Shown here piece by piece: positions 1-12,100 of a stretch of 64,000 nucleotides of DNA. Numbering within the stretch: position 1 is the stretch's first letter; each line of letters begins with the position of its first letter. The notes beneath the pieces were generated by a model. It made no database searches and was not told the origin of the DNA. It saw only the letters and a program-made list of their open reading frames with translations. This DNA is from Trileptium ribeirensis (lineage: Eukaryota; Nematoda; Enoplea; Enoplida; Thoracostomopsidae): positions 1-64,000 of the forward strand of contig JASANE010024978.1 in NCBI GenBank assembly GCA_030248225.1, in the 5' to 3' direction. The position numbers and the translations under genes are program-made.

Positions 1-1745
1 TAACAAAACGGTATGATTACCCTATTACTATTGCAGTTCTTCGCATTTGTGTTTGCCATAAGGGCACCCATTTGTATTGAATTACCATTATTTTATCGAT
101 TGTTATGTACCCGATTTATAATTATTAATTGGCACCCTGACTGCATTGTTTCCTTATATTCGATTTGTATTTATACCGTTCTTGATGCGTATAATGGATG
201 TCATGATTGTATCGACCCCTCGCACTGGTTTTGGTACCATAGCTACCATATATAATTGTATTATCATAATCGCATTGATTTCGTTGTATCTTTGTTTCTT
301 GCTGTAGCCATAAAGGCCATAACTATATACCATTTCTTTGTAGTTTTGATGCTGTCTTTACGATTGTTGTTGTAATCTGCTGTTTCTGCTACATGGGTTT
401 TAACCTGTCTATACTCAGGCGCAATCGTCCATGATTAGGTCGATTCTGGAGCGGAATTGATGATTTTGCGCATCTATAGTTATTATATATAAGATGGTTC
501 GGGTTTGGCAAGACTGCCATTCCCGACCCGCGAATAAATAGAACGGTACGACACCCGCATCAACCCACGATTGCTAGAAAATAGCCTTACCCAGCGCGAT
601 AGGGCTAAGGAAAAGTTATCCCGATTAAGAGGGAAAATTGAGACCTGCCACGGCCTCACAAGTGAGGACCACAAAAAAGAGTGGCGGTTCGCCCTATAGC
701 GAACAGCAAATGAGCGAAATTTCTGAAAAGTATAACTCCAACTAGCCGATATTAAATTTACCAGTGTTGAAGTTAAGAAAATATACTGGTAAATGGTAAT
801 GACAAATAAAATATCAGCTACCAGTGTTCATTTACACTGGTTAAGTTAGCTCATAAAATACAACTTTAAAAATGACAATTCTGAATACTCGGAATTAAAG
901 GTCTTCGTGGCTCCGGCCCATAACTCCGAAATAGCTTCGGGTCCATATTTGGTGGATAGTGTATATCTATAATTCACCATAAACGCCGTAATAAATTTAG
1001 CTCCTTATATTTATTAAACAAACAGTTTTAAATTCAAATTTAATAGCAATTTCATATAAAATATATATTCTATAAAGTTTGACCTTTTAGCTGATGCTGG
1101 GTTGCATCTGGGAGTTTGATATCAAAGTTTCGAGAAACTTATCAATTATGTAAATATAAACTTTATATAAAATTTGAAATTTTAAATTATAAACTAGTAA
1201 AATTTCTATATAAAGTATAGTATATATATGTAAGTACTGGAAAGTTCCAGAAACTTCAAATAAAGTGAATGACGCGCTATGGATAATAGAGAAAATTTAT
1301 GCCAATATATTGATTCAGTCGGCATTAAGTTTAATACCAAATTTAAGATACTTCATTGACTTTTAATAAATAGTTTTGGATTAAATTGGCACCAAAAGAT
1401 GCTGATACGAAAGGTTGACGGTTATGGATTAATTTTAGCTATGAATATAGGGCATTTCGTCGTAAAAGTACTGACGAAGTACTTTCAGCTTAAGTTTGCC
1501 AAAAGTTGACGTCCTCAAGCCGAGCAATAAAGCTTTAACGACCCTATAAATCTTCTTAATTGACGTCGCACTTTCTTTGGAGTGGGATCGCCGAAACTGA
1601 AACTATTGTATTTTAGCTGAAGATTTTGACACTCCGGAGACAATGTAATAATTTGGGCATAACTACCAATAATGTAATGCAAGCAATCAACGAACACTGA
1701 ACGTTCGATTCAAATCCTTAAAGAGATCAATTTCCCTAACGCCTC
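1..1745. other. Gene-less AT-rich stretch before the gypsy-like element
   Basis: No reading frame here has protein character or a recognisable motif; the longest open stretches are short and hydrophobic by composition. A small inverted repeat is visible at 821-840 (arms ccagtgt and acactgg around a 6-nt loop), and a looser one at 757-791. A left LTR for the element that follows would be expected here, but I could not match any of this sequence to the region after 7.3 kb. Confidence 0.5.
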
Positions 1746-1746
1746 C

Positions 1747-2940
1747 ATGAATCCTTTTCAGCTGAAACAACTCAAAACCGTAAGTTCTGAAAATTCCGAC
1801 GTCTTTAGTATCAATCCATTTGATCTGGCCGATGTGGCATACACCAACACAAGATTAACACTGGAAACGTCCGACCTATTTAGCAAGCCCCCTGTCGTCT
1901 TGCCCACCCTTCGAGAGGAACTAAACAACATGATTAGAGGGAGCTGGATTAATCACACTCTCCGATTTTCCTTGGGGGTCGCCCATAGTATATAAGCAAC
2001 TAAGAGTGATGGAACATATGTCAGCTTTCGTAAATTGAACACTGTAGCTGAACGAGATGTATATCCATTACTCCGTATTGACGGTATTTTAGGATGTCTC
2101 CGAGACACTAAATTCATGGCCAGCTTGGACTTAAAGGATTCAGACAACTAATCCCGAAACCAAGTAAAAGACCTCTTTCCTCACTGTCCATGGACAATAG
2201 GAATACAATGTTCCCCGAAGCTTTTCAACGGTGCATGTCAATAGTATTCAAGGACTAGAATGAAAACGATATCTAATATACACCGACAATATATTGATAT
2301 TTTTTCCTAATTTTGATAAACACCTAGTAGTCTTGGTCACCGTATTGGACCGATTTCAAAAACCAATCCTAAGTTAAAGCCATCAAAATGCCAATTTGAA
2401 CAAAGGCAACTTATTAACAAAGGACACATTATTAGTGCTGATGGAGTGAGACTGGATCCTGAAAAGACCGCAGTTATTGACGATTATAAACGCCCTGAAT
2501 CCTTGAAACATCTCAAACGTTTCCCAGGCCTCGTAGGATATTACCATAAATGCATACCACGCTATTCGGATCTCTGTGAAACCCTGAATTCCCTTCGCGA
2601 AAAGATACCGAATTTAAATGGACGCCATAGTGTGAGGAAGCTTTCAACAAACTGCGGAAAGCATTAGTTGAAGAACCTCTCTACATTACGCGGACTTTAC
2701 GAAACCCTCTGCCTTACAGACAGATGCCTCCGGTTACGCATTAAGAGCTGTCTTGTTCCAAAAGACCGAGAAAGGAGTGCAGCCCATTGCGTAATCTAGT
2801 AAATCCTTGTTGGACTATCAACGCAGATTTCCCGCTATTGAAACAGAAGCTCTGGCCATACGTTGGGCCGCATTGCATTTCAGACAATACTTATTAGGAC
2901 ACGTTGGCCGCTTAAGGCTCGTTTTGATCGGCCTCTCGCG
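1747..2940 (+). pseudogene. Decayed Ty3/gypsy-like reverse transcriptase and RNase H
   Basis: This is the N-terminal half of a retrotransposon pol gene, which copies element RNA into DNA. It is readable only by changing frame. Around 1,747-1,990 lies the entry to the RT domain (SKPPVVLPTLREELN, matching the family pattern of a Pro-rich strand followed by R-E-x-L). At 2,019-2,145 comes the RKLN...YPLLRID...SLDL block, with the motif A aspartate present. At 2,279-2,290 the catalytic YxDD box reads YTDN, so one of the paired metal-binding aspartates is lost. The connection domain (ISADGVRLDPEK, then FPGLVGYYHKCI) covers 2,430-2,580. RNase H follows at about 2,690-2,910 (LQTDASGYAL, then AIETEALAIRWAALHF, then RQYLLGH). 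Several stops and frameshifts make it a dead copy. The Ty3/gypsy assignment rests on this domain order and on the integrase downstream. Confidence 0.9.
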
Positions 2941-2994
2941 TTTGGCCCAATGAAGAAATGGGCTATGAATGGAATTTGGCTGATTTGAAATCAC

Positions 2995-3710
2995 TTACCG
3001 GCCTGGTAAGCCCAACGCAAATGGTGATAGTCTTCCTCGAGGCCCCCAACACGATATAGAATTTTCGTTCTCCTCCAATAATGAAGAGGACGAGGAGTAC
3101 CGAAGAGAGTACCGGAGAGAAGGATACCGTGGAAGAGTGGCAACGTTCTCACGTAAAAGAGGTTCTAGACTACGAACACAAGATGAAAGCCCAGAACAAA
3201 GAGCAGCAAACGATGAGTACATTAAAGGGACACTTCGGAACTTGAAGCAAATGCTGCCCAACACAGAAGTCCCCAGACTCACCGAGAAAGTACGTAGAAC
3301 GATATTAGACACATGGTGGACCTGACGCAGTCAATTACACACTGGGAGTGACAGGAAGCCCTGAACAGAGTCCCAGTGAACAGAACCCTGGTTCCTCGAG
3401 TGCAACTGATCAACTTCGTAATGATTCGCCACCCCCAGAAATTCAACCCCAAACAGCACCAGGGAAGGAAACTTTCGACACCTTAGTCAAAGTAGGATAC
3501 GCTTGTGAGAGCCCTATGACTTTATTAAAGCTTGAACAAGTGAGCGCTACTGGAGTATATACTTACCACTTTAGCCAAGAACCAGATAAGAACTTAGTGT
3601 TCATTATTCCTCGACTTCAGCAACAAGACGACAAATATAGTCCTATTGGAATATACCTACAAAAAGGACCCCTCCTGAAGAACCCAAAACTACTGTCATA
3701 CTAAAATTAG
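2995..3710 (+). pseudogene. Charged spacer between RNase H and integrase of the gypsy-like element
   Basis: Two short open frames (3,137-3,325 and 3,348-3,704) fill the gap between RNase H and the integrase zinc finger. The first is dense in Arg, Glu and Ser. The second begins with a Ser/Pro/Gln-rich stretch and turns into mixed sequence with beta-strand character. I recognise no domain. The gap is wider than in most gypsy elements, where RNase H runs quickly into integrase. It may be an insertion, or a lineage-specific tether. It reads in the same direction as pol and ends about 70 nt before the integrase frame. Confidence 0.5.
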
Positions 3711-3773
3711 AATCTCCACACTACCGTATTTGCCCTACAACACAAATCCTGTACCTACACACCATCTTACCAA

Positions 3774-4830
3774 ATGAGCATCGCCTCAAACTCTAACGTC
3801 CCCTGTCGAATTATTCCCCACATCTTGAAGCATAAGCACGATAGCCTATTTGTAGGCCATCCTAGCCGTGATCGACTTATCAGTAAACTTAAACAATTCT
3901 ATTATTGGGAAAACATGAGTAAAAATGTTGAAGATTATGTGAAGAGATGTGAAATCTGCCAAGTCTCGTAACATGCTCCAAAATGTCTGAGAGGCCCTAG
4001 GCGACCTACACCCAAACTAACACCTCTATATATGGGATGCCTGTTGACATCCTTGATAATCGAGTCGAATCCCGTACGGGAAATAAATACGTTCTTGCTT
4101 TCAATGATCGATTCACCAACTTTGTGATTGCCGTCGCCATTCCCAGCCAAACACCTCGCACCGCAGCACAAGTCTTTATTAAAGAGGTTGTCTGTCGATA
4201 TGGCGCCCCTGCTGAACTAGTATCAGACCAAGGTCGGTGTTTCATTTCCGACCTCATGCAAGCATTATGTGCTGAACTACGTACCTTCAAACGTGAAACG
4301 GTAAGTTATAATCCAAAGGCCAATGGCGAAATAGAGAGATTTAACCGCAGTCTACTCTTCCTGTTACGAGCAGCCTCACCCACTAACGATCATGCAACAT
4401 CAGATGAACTTTTAAAGTACTGCATGTCTTATAATTCATCGGTACATACAAACTACCCGATACCCTCCTTTCCTGTTGATGTACGGATACTACACCAGAG
4501 TCCCAGGAGACATTACCTCCCCAGATGACTGGGAACGATACCCCGGAGCTGAGGCGTATCGTACCAATGTCCAAAGATGTCTTGCTACCATTAGAGAGAA
4601 TGCACACCGCCCGTGAATACCGTAAACAACACTATAATCGAAAGACTAAAATTCTTCCCTATAAAGATGGAGATAAAATGTAAGTATACCGATACCACAC
4701 GACCCCTGGCTTATCGCGAAAACTTGAAAAAGATGGTGTGGACCTTACCAAATTTTAATGGTCATGCCGCCATGTCTTCGAATACGCCCTACCGCACAAA
4801 GTCATACGAAAAGGAATCTGGTACATTTTA
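3774..4830 (+). pseudogene. Decayed retrotransposon integrase
   Basis: Integrase joins retroelement DNA to the host chromosome. The H2C2 zinc finger is intact in outline at about 3,840-3,965 (GHPSRDRLISKL, then FYYWENM, then CEICQ). The DDE core follows from 4,037: the first Asp in PVDIL, a family-typical DRFTNFV, the second Asp in LVSDQGRCF (about 4,215-4,245) and the Glu in NGEIERFNRS (about 4,323-4,350). All three catalytic residues are therefore still present. After about 4,500 the C-terminal domain continues in a shifted frame (REYRKQHYNRKTK, then KDGDK) and is broken by stops. The order RT - RNase H - integrase is that of Ty3/gypsy rather than copia. Confidence 0.9.
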
Positions 4831-4859
4831 ATCGCACTAAACCTTGCTATGGAACACTT

Positions 4860-6960
4860 TGAACCTTCCCAGGTATGGAGAATCCATTACAGGACATACC
4901 TGATGAACAACTACAAACACCATTGAAACAGCCTACTGAAACGATCAACGTCGATCGTTTATTTATCCGTGAAATCCAAGCTGCCGCTCCAGAATCGATA
5001 GCCGAAATGAGACAACCCTTTGCTTCTGAACTTTCCCACAAACGCGCGCATGTAACCGAACCTGTGGATGACACTGAACCCGCACCGAATGGAACCCAAG
5101 CCCAAGCCGATACTCACATAGCTGCTGCTATGGATACGAATATACCTAACGATTACCAATCGTTGACCCTAACCGTTCACAACAATACGTCTGGCCTAAA
5201 ATTTCCCAAGAACTCATTACCCAAGACCCATCCCAATTATCTTATTCGCCTGAAAATTATATTGGACCCCTACCTGAATATGGCGAACACAGTGCCCATA
5301 ACGGGGAGGAATGCCACCAAACCCCTGAACTGCTATAACCTAATTTCGAACGATTCGATGAGTGTAGAACCCCCATCCTTACACCTCGATTTATCCTGCC
5401 CGCTGAGCACGAACAATTCCCTCAACGAACCCCACCGTATGCTATAAGCTAATACAGCCGTCGTGATTTAGAATTAGCCGCTACTTGGGCACCAAGGCCC
5501 GAATACACTGTTGGAGTACGCCCCGAACGCGACCCTAAACCTACTCCGAATATACCCGAATCGAGTGAGCCACAACCACTCCAATCCGATTACCTACTAC
5601 TTTTTTGGTGATACCTTAATGCCAACTACTGCCCGTGTACTTGTCCTACCCGCACCAGCGTTATCTTAAAATACGTACCGTGAAGAACCCCTACAGCCAG
5701 AGCCTTTTCCAGGAATACCAGAAGGCGAAACGATCCCAGATATCGTGCACCATCCCCTGATGATTCTCTCTATCAGAACTGTCCCCGTGATATTTCAGAG
5801 GATTCTGAAACCAATATACCTGAAAACCAACCTCGTTCATTTAGTCGACATCGCCCACCGGAGGATTTATCTCCCGTGCGTGGACCCTACTACCTCCGAT
5901 CCCGAATTACACCATCTGACGTACCAGCCTAACTTTAGACAAACTAAGTCAGCACACAAAAGAGATTCACTCTCTCCAGAAACAGCATTTATAGAAGGCA
6001 CAGTAGGAGAAGAATAGGCAGAGAAGCCGTTAGAGACTTCCTAGCCGAAGAAGAGGAATGTATATAAATGTAGAGCACTAGAAGGAACTGAAACGAGTTC
6101 TCAGACGACAACTGAACTTTTGAAACACCTCACTGGACGTCCCACACCAACCATGGCACGTTCCCTACACGAACAAGTCAAACCAGTTTTGGAGGAAACC
6201 ACTACTAGAGCCCGTCAAGGCCGACTTCCAAACGCAAACTGTAGTGATCGGAAGTGCATCCGAAGAATCGGAATCCGGTATAGATAGAATTGGACAAGAA
6301 ATTGTCCCCTTCAGTGATGATGAACCTACCCCAACCCCGTCGCGCAACGTATCACTACGCGTAGACCCTGCACCGCAACGTGGTACACATATAAGCCCGC
6401 GTAATACCACTAGCACTGAGCACGCAACAGCTAACCGTCAATCACACCAAAAATGGGAACTAGTATTTATAACTTACGTTGACCAACTCTATCGCAAAGA
6501 GATAAGGTACATCGAACTCACTCGATACCCGCTACCAGCAGAGATGAACGTACCCCGAAAGAGGACATGGAGACCAATCGCCGTGAAACGCCATATCGGG
6601 AAGCCCGAGCCCGCCATTTCCTACCGATGGACACAATTCAACCGGTCGAAGCCTTTCTCAGAAGAACTAGACGACCTAGTGCCGACCATGATAGTCAAAA
6701 TCGGACTTTTGCTCCCAGACGACCGACACATGGCGATTCCGACAGATCACCAGAACGCCGAACTCCGTACTTGCCCTAGATTTTATGGATCAACCTGGAG
6801 TCGAACAAATTATACGTCACCACCCTGAAAAGATTCCGAATTACCTACCCATGGGGACGTAGAAAACTACGCAGTGAAGACTATGGACTTCAAGCCGTTC
6901 GAACACCGAGACCACCACCGCGTCGACGACGACATTAGCCGTCCTGACGTCAACTAACAA
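4860..6960 (+). pseudogene. Pro/Thr/Glu-rich region downstream of integrase
   Basis: About 2 kb of sequence stays open in pieces (4,875-5,447; 5,745-6,017; 6,244-6,828). The predicted protein is unusually rich in Pro, Thr, Glu, Asp and Arg and has no predicted globular core. Base composition is clearly more GC- and C-rich than the neighbourhood, which suggests it travelled with the retroelement. It could be a C-terminal extension of the polyprotein, a displaced gag, or a surface part of an envelope-like product. I cannot choose between these from sequence alone. Frame changes between the pieces show it is not functional. Confidence 0.4.
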
Positions 6961-7039
6961 AGTTTAAGCCCGCCAGGAACCTCGAACTCCAACCAAAATA
7001 CACCCCGAAGAACCGTCAGTAACGACGAAGTATTTTAAT

Positions 7040-7830
7040 TTTAGATTAATTACCTCAAAGGACCTAGGCGAAATGCTGATCTCAAATTTGAAGGAAAATT
7101 CTGTTTTTGTGCCGTATTATTTCATCGAATATGCGACTGTCGGATTCTGCAATGGCTATTATAGCACCACCCCACCTTACTGCGACATAGAACCGAACAT
7201 GACCGCTTGATCGATCGAATTTCAGAAAGCATATGCAGAATTTTACCTGACCAATCCCCATATGTTGCGAAAGTTAAAGATACCGTAATTTTCCACAGAA
7301 CTTCGGCTACCAGACGCATGGAACTGTGCTAATAACAAGCTATAAAATTTTAGAGAACCAACAATTAACAAGCTTTTCATTGATAAACTGAATTATTGGA
7401 TAAGTAAAGTAATCAGATAAACACTATAAATTTGTCATGACTCTAAACAAAACTAAAATTATGGACACAAAGAAAGCAATTCAGTATATACCATTCTTCG
7501 TTGTATAATTTCATTATTATATTTATTACGATATTGATTGTATGTGCATTATCATCCGTTATATGTGCATGTGTTCGTAATATCTATATGAGATTCGTAC
7601 ATGTATGCTTACTTCATATGAAGGTACCGGTATACCCTAAATTTGATGCAAGAGCCGAAATTCGCAAGGATCTATCAAATTTTCATGAAATTATGCGATA
7701 CAAATCTTTAATTAATTCTCTAGTTAAGAGGCGTGAAATTAGCAAGATTTCCCTATGTTTTAGAATGTCGTCCTCTGAAGTCGACATTATGTCTCAAATA
7801 GGTCCGAAATTAGCGATCCCGATGAAGTAA
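7040..7830 (+). pseudogene. Possible envelope-like membrane ORF of the gypsy-like element
   Basis: The last open frame of the element (7,501-7,830) starts with a strong membrane segment of about 25 hydrophobic residues (residues 3-27, ending in a Cys-rich stretch). A basic tail of about 80 residues with no known domain follows. The preceding 400 nt are broken but hold short cysteine-bearing segments. Position after pol and the architecture (ectodomain remnants, one membrane span, tail) fit the third ORF of env-bearing gypsy elements. No furin site or fusion peptide can be made out, so the env label is an inference from position and membrane topology only. Confidence 0.25.
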
Positions 7831-8079
7831 TTTTTTACCCCAAAACACCTTCCGATACTTTCCTCCCAATTTTTACCAAAGTTTCTTCTGAAATACTGCT
7901 TATAAAAGCTCTTTTAAGCTAAAATTCCCTTATCAGTAACTATTGTAAAAATAATATTTTGAGTTTTACTACCTCAACGTACTCAAATGTTCATTTGCGC
8001 CGAATCGAAGTAAGCGCGTCGTCACCGATCGCATCGTCTTTCAGATCTATTTCCGGATAATTTATGTACGGCTTCCTTC

Positions 8080-8376
8080 ATGGAAACCCATCTTAGCCCC
8101 AAACGAAGAAGATCGGAAGCTTCCCAAACTCCGACCAAAATGCAAAGAGAGAAAGCCCATGTGAAGAGGATAATATCCTCACAAACAGATGCCTGTTATG
8201 CACGAGTAAATTTAATTTGCGCCCATCGACTATCCTATTTTGTAATACCAGATAGCGAATCGCAAACGATTGTTACGAAACAAATGCCGAAATTTCATGG
8301 ATTTTTCGATAACAAAAAGTTGGCAAAATCAGAAATAAGTATGGAAAATTGCACCTTGTGTTCTAACAGATTTTGA
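8080..8376 (+). other. Unrecognised 98-codon open frame
   Basis: The frame opens with a basic, nuclear-localisation-like stretch (PKRRR near residue 7) and a Ser/Thr/Gln-rich segment. It then continues as mixed sequence with five cysteines. No domain is recognised. There is no clear promoter, and no splice donor of good quality inside or just after it. It lies between a dead retroelement and a degenerate tandem repeat, so chance or transposon origin is as likely as a gene. Confidence 0.15.
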
Positions 8377-8504
8377 CGATTTTGAATTTGAAGTGAAAAC
8401 TGCTGTCTAATGTCTATCACGTTTTGATTTGTATTTGTCGCTGTTCGCGACCAAAATTAACGTAATAGTGACGTCACAAATTAATAGGTCCCTTGGTTTA
8501 GCTT

Positions 8505-9110
8505 GAAGTGTTCGAGAACAAAGCCAGCGAATCCAAATCCGGTAGATTTTCGTTCGCAAAAAATTCAGTAATTTTCGTTGAAATTTCGCAAACACAAATT
8601 TGATGGATTACTATCGTAGAGCTATGTGTTCGCGAACAGTTTAGCGCCGGATTACGGTTTATCAATCCTTCCAGGAATTTTGTTGAAATTTTATTGGGAT
8701 ATTGGTAGATATACGCTTTTGAATGGAGCCATAAATTTACTCGACCTTCAATCGAGTTTGTGAATTTAGTGGGACAGTCCGCTCTGAGTGACAATTTAAG
8801 ATAACGTAAGATTTACTCCAGGAATTTGGTTGAAAACTCACCGGAATTTTAGTAGGAATGCGTACTGTCGAATACGACCATAAAATACATTAGTATCTTG
8901 GCGAATTCATAAATCCAACGACTCCACAGTGGGACGCCCCACCTTGAGCTCGAATGTGTTATATCTCGAAATTCCCTCCAAGAATTTCGCTTAAATTTTG
9001 CGTTTTTGCTTAAATGCTACGTTGTAGTGTCGTATTTGGGCTTTAAAATAAAACCTTAAGGTCGAACGAATTCGACAGGGTACGTTCGCCCGGTGACTCA
9101 AAATAAGCTT
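8505..9110. repeat. Very degenerate tandem repeat, period about 110-165 bp
   Basis: A recurring phrase, ccaggaatttngttgaaattt or a close variant, appears near 8,560, 8,670, 8,818 and 8,979. Each time it is followed about 60-90 nt later by aattcata or similar, and then by agtgggacg-like sequence. Units have diverged strongly in length and sequence, so this is an old array. Confidence 0.4.
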
Positions 9111-12100
9111 ACCTCCACCTAAAATTTCAATCGTCTATAAGTCAAAATTTCTTCCATGCATTTTGATGATTTATGTTTTACGAATAGAGGCTCTTTCAGC
9201 CTTCCATTTGCGCTATTGAGCACGGCAAAACTGATAATCGTTCAAAAAATATAAATTTAAACCCGAGCAGCTCATAAGCCACTAAGGTTTTTTACACAAA
9301 TTTCATAGATTTCGTTCCCGTATAAGCAGTTTCATGTGTTAGGTTTCGGTTTAGCTTCATTATAGATTTTAGTCGTATTTCTGAGTTTCTCTCTTTCTAC
9401 TCTGTATAGGTAGTTGTCATCACAGCAGCACGAATGCTACCGGAGTTTCGAGACTCCGACAAGCTCCCGCTACGACTGCAATATCAAAATTACTAGAGTT
9501 GGTAAATTTGATGGCAGTTGTAACATTTTTGTGCACAAAATTTAGCGAAGTCGCAGATCGCGACGTCGGGTCCATGTCCGACGGATCAGTTTTTGAAAGG
9601 ACCGGTGATCCGACCATAATAAACCAAAAATTTAGGTCGAATCCAGCCTCCGCGCAAAATTTCGATGAGAAAGGCTGGCAAAATTGTTGGAAATTCAAAA
9701 ATTTTGCTTTGCCCCGCCATTTAGACAGGTTGGGCTAGGAATCTCGTTCGAGACCGAGGTACCGAGTAGATAAAGAGTGTAAACCGAGCCCAAACTACTA
9801 GGAAAATTTTTGCGGTGGTAATGACCGTTGGATTCGACATTTACGGACGCGTTTTAATAGATAGAAACTGCTGAAAACATTGAGCAAATCCTATAGTAAG
9901 TAGAGCCTCTTTCAAGAGCCGATTTTAACGTTAAATACACGAGAAGTTATGTATTTTAAGGTCAGTGTCGACGGTCCACCAGCCATCGCCGTTTATAGGT
10001 TTAGTCTTAAATTAGTTTCCAAGTAGGTGAATACAAATTTAACCGCTGCCCCAATATCCTAAACTTGGACACAGAAGTCATACAATCATAATTTATACTT
10101 ATACAATTTTACATAGAGTAACCTGATGAAGAGACCTGCTCAACGTGCCGCATTGGGACGCATCTGCCAAATAGTTCGTCAGCTTAGGAGGGTTACCCAT
10201 ATTGCACTGGTATCATCGCTTGGCAGCGATGATGTGTGGTCCAAATCAATAGCAAAATTATTTCCACTTTGAGCAATTGAGTTCGGACGTAACAATTAGG
10301 AGTAAGATAACTAGGTTAAGCATTTAACCCGGTAGAGCTTGAGAAAGATGGGGACAGCCCCAGGGTGAATCCTAGCTTCGGCAGAGATCTACTCACAAGT
10401 TCAACCGCAGTTTTCCTTGTTTTCGAGTGAGGATCCATTAATTATTTAAATAATTTAAGCAATCACACGAGAATAATAATAACACTAATAAATTAGACAA
10501 CTGACGACCCGAAAATAGGGCCAAATATTGCGGCAGAGCGAAGACCCTTGTTCGCGAAGTCATATATCAAAATTTGTATATAGTACACTTGTGAACCGCA
10601 GGAGTCAAAGCGAACCTTATGATGACCGATAGAGCATGATCATAGGTCAAATTGCTCGGGCACTGAGTTATGTTTTCACAACCTCATCACTATTGAAAAC
10701 TTAAAGGCGACGCTTCCAATCCTTCCGTAGTTGTATGAAAAGGAATCAATCTTTGGAATGGAACAAATAAAACCGTACCCCGTTCTCACAATGTTCTCTT
10801 GTTATTTCTTTTGCTACTGAAATATTTGGAGCAACGCAAAATTGGTTTACCGAGAAAGAAACATAGGGCCAAATATTGCAGCACATCCGACGACCGTCCA
10901 GCAAACTAACCCTTAGTACCGCGAGTAAGCGAACTGTTGGGTATAGATTTTATCGTTTAAGACCTTTTTGCTTATCACTTAGGGTTTTGTCGTATTTTTC
11001 TTTGAAAGTAAAGAAAATCATTCCGCCGAGCCGAGCGTGAACGAAAGCTTTGAGCGAACCCCAATTAAGACATAAAATAAACAATCGAGTATTTTTCCCT
11101 GGATCCGGCTCGATCCAGCGCCTTATCAAAATGTGAAAAACTTCGCTCATAAGACGAAACATTATTTTCCCCACAGTTGAAAAGTCGAATTTTATATACA
11201 CGATAACGTAAACATTTACTAGAAAATTTTGCGTTTAGGAAAATCTGAAAAGCTAGAAAGTTTGGTCCCAAACTTTTCCTAGGGGCCAAATAAGGAATTC
11301 TTTGCCATGACCGCCTCAAGTCTACCATGGTTCACGCGTGTAAAGACATGAAAACGGCTATCCGCAGCGTTTAGGACACAAATGAGTAGAGATTTGAGTT
11401 TCGATCATATATGACTATACATTGCTCATCTCACAATTTGTACCTTCACTGAGCACGGATGGTGTTACCGAACGCGGATTCAGTCGCGCTCTTCCGCCCG
11501 AAAGCACATTGATGGTTACTGTACGTCAGATCCACCGTCTTTCCGCTAGCCCCTCACCAAAGTCCGTAACAACATCGCTGTTCGTTATTACTTTTGCCGT
11601 ACTTGGCACGCGTTGCCAGTGTCACTAGGTATGCTAAGTCCCGATGAACAGGCCATCAAATAAGTTTGAAACAGAGCTCCAATCATAGAAAAGTTATCGA
11701 TGACATAGATGCCTTTCAAAATTCCCCTGCTTGACTGAATGTACGTATAGATACGTATTCTATTCCCTGGTGTATGATAAAAAGGGAATCATTCTCGACA
11801 GTACCCAATCATGACACAAGAAAAAAGGTCAGAGACACAATGTTACTAGAAAAGTTTCAGGACAATTCCATGGACACCTAGGACATATTGTTGTAAAATG
11901 GTTATTGATTTCGAAAAGAAAGTTCCTTGTACCTATTGTCCATACGTATGCGTGAGTAGAGTACGTTGCGTCGCTCCGAGTTGGAGTCGTACCTTTAAAC
12001 CTCAACCATTATATACCCATACGCCTGTCTATTCTTGAATGCTATGTACCATTATATCAATAGTTCATCTGTATCTAGTAATCCATTGTATAACCCTTGT

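Noticed and set aside
1700..1722. gattcaaatcc resembling a tRNA B box
   Set aside because: No A box, acceptor stem or cloverleaf could be formed around it.
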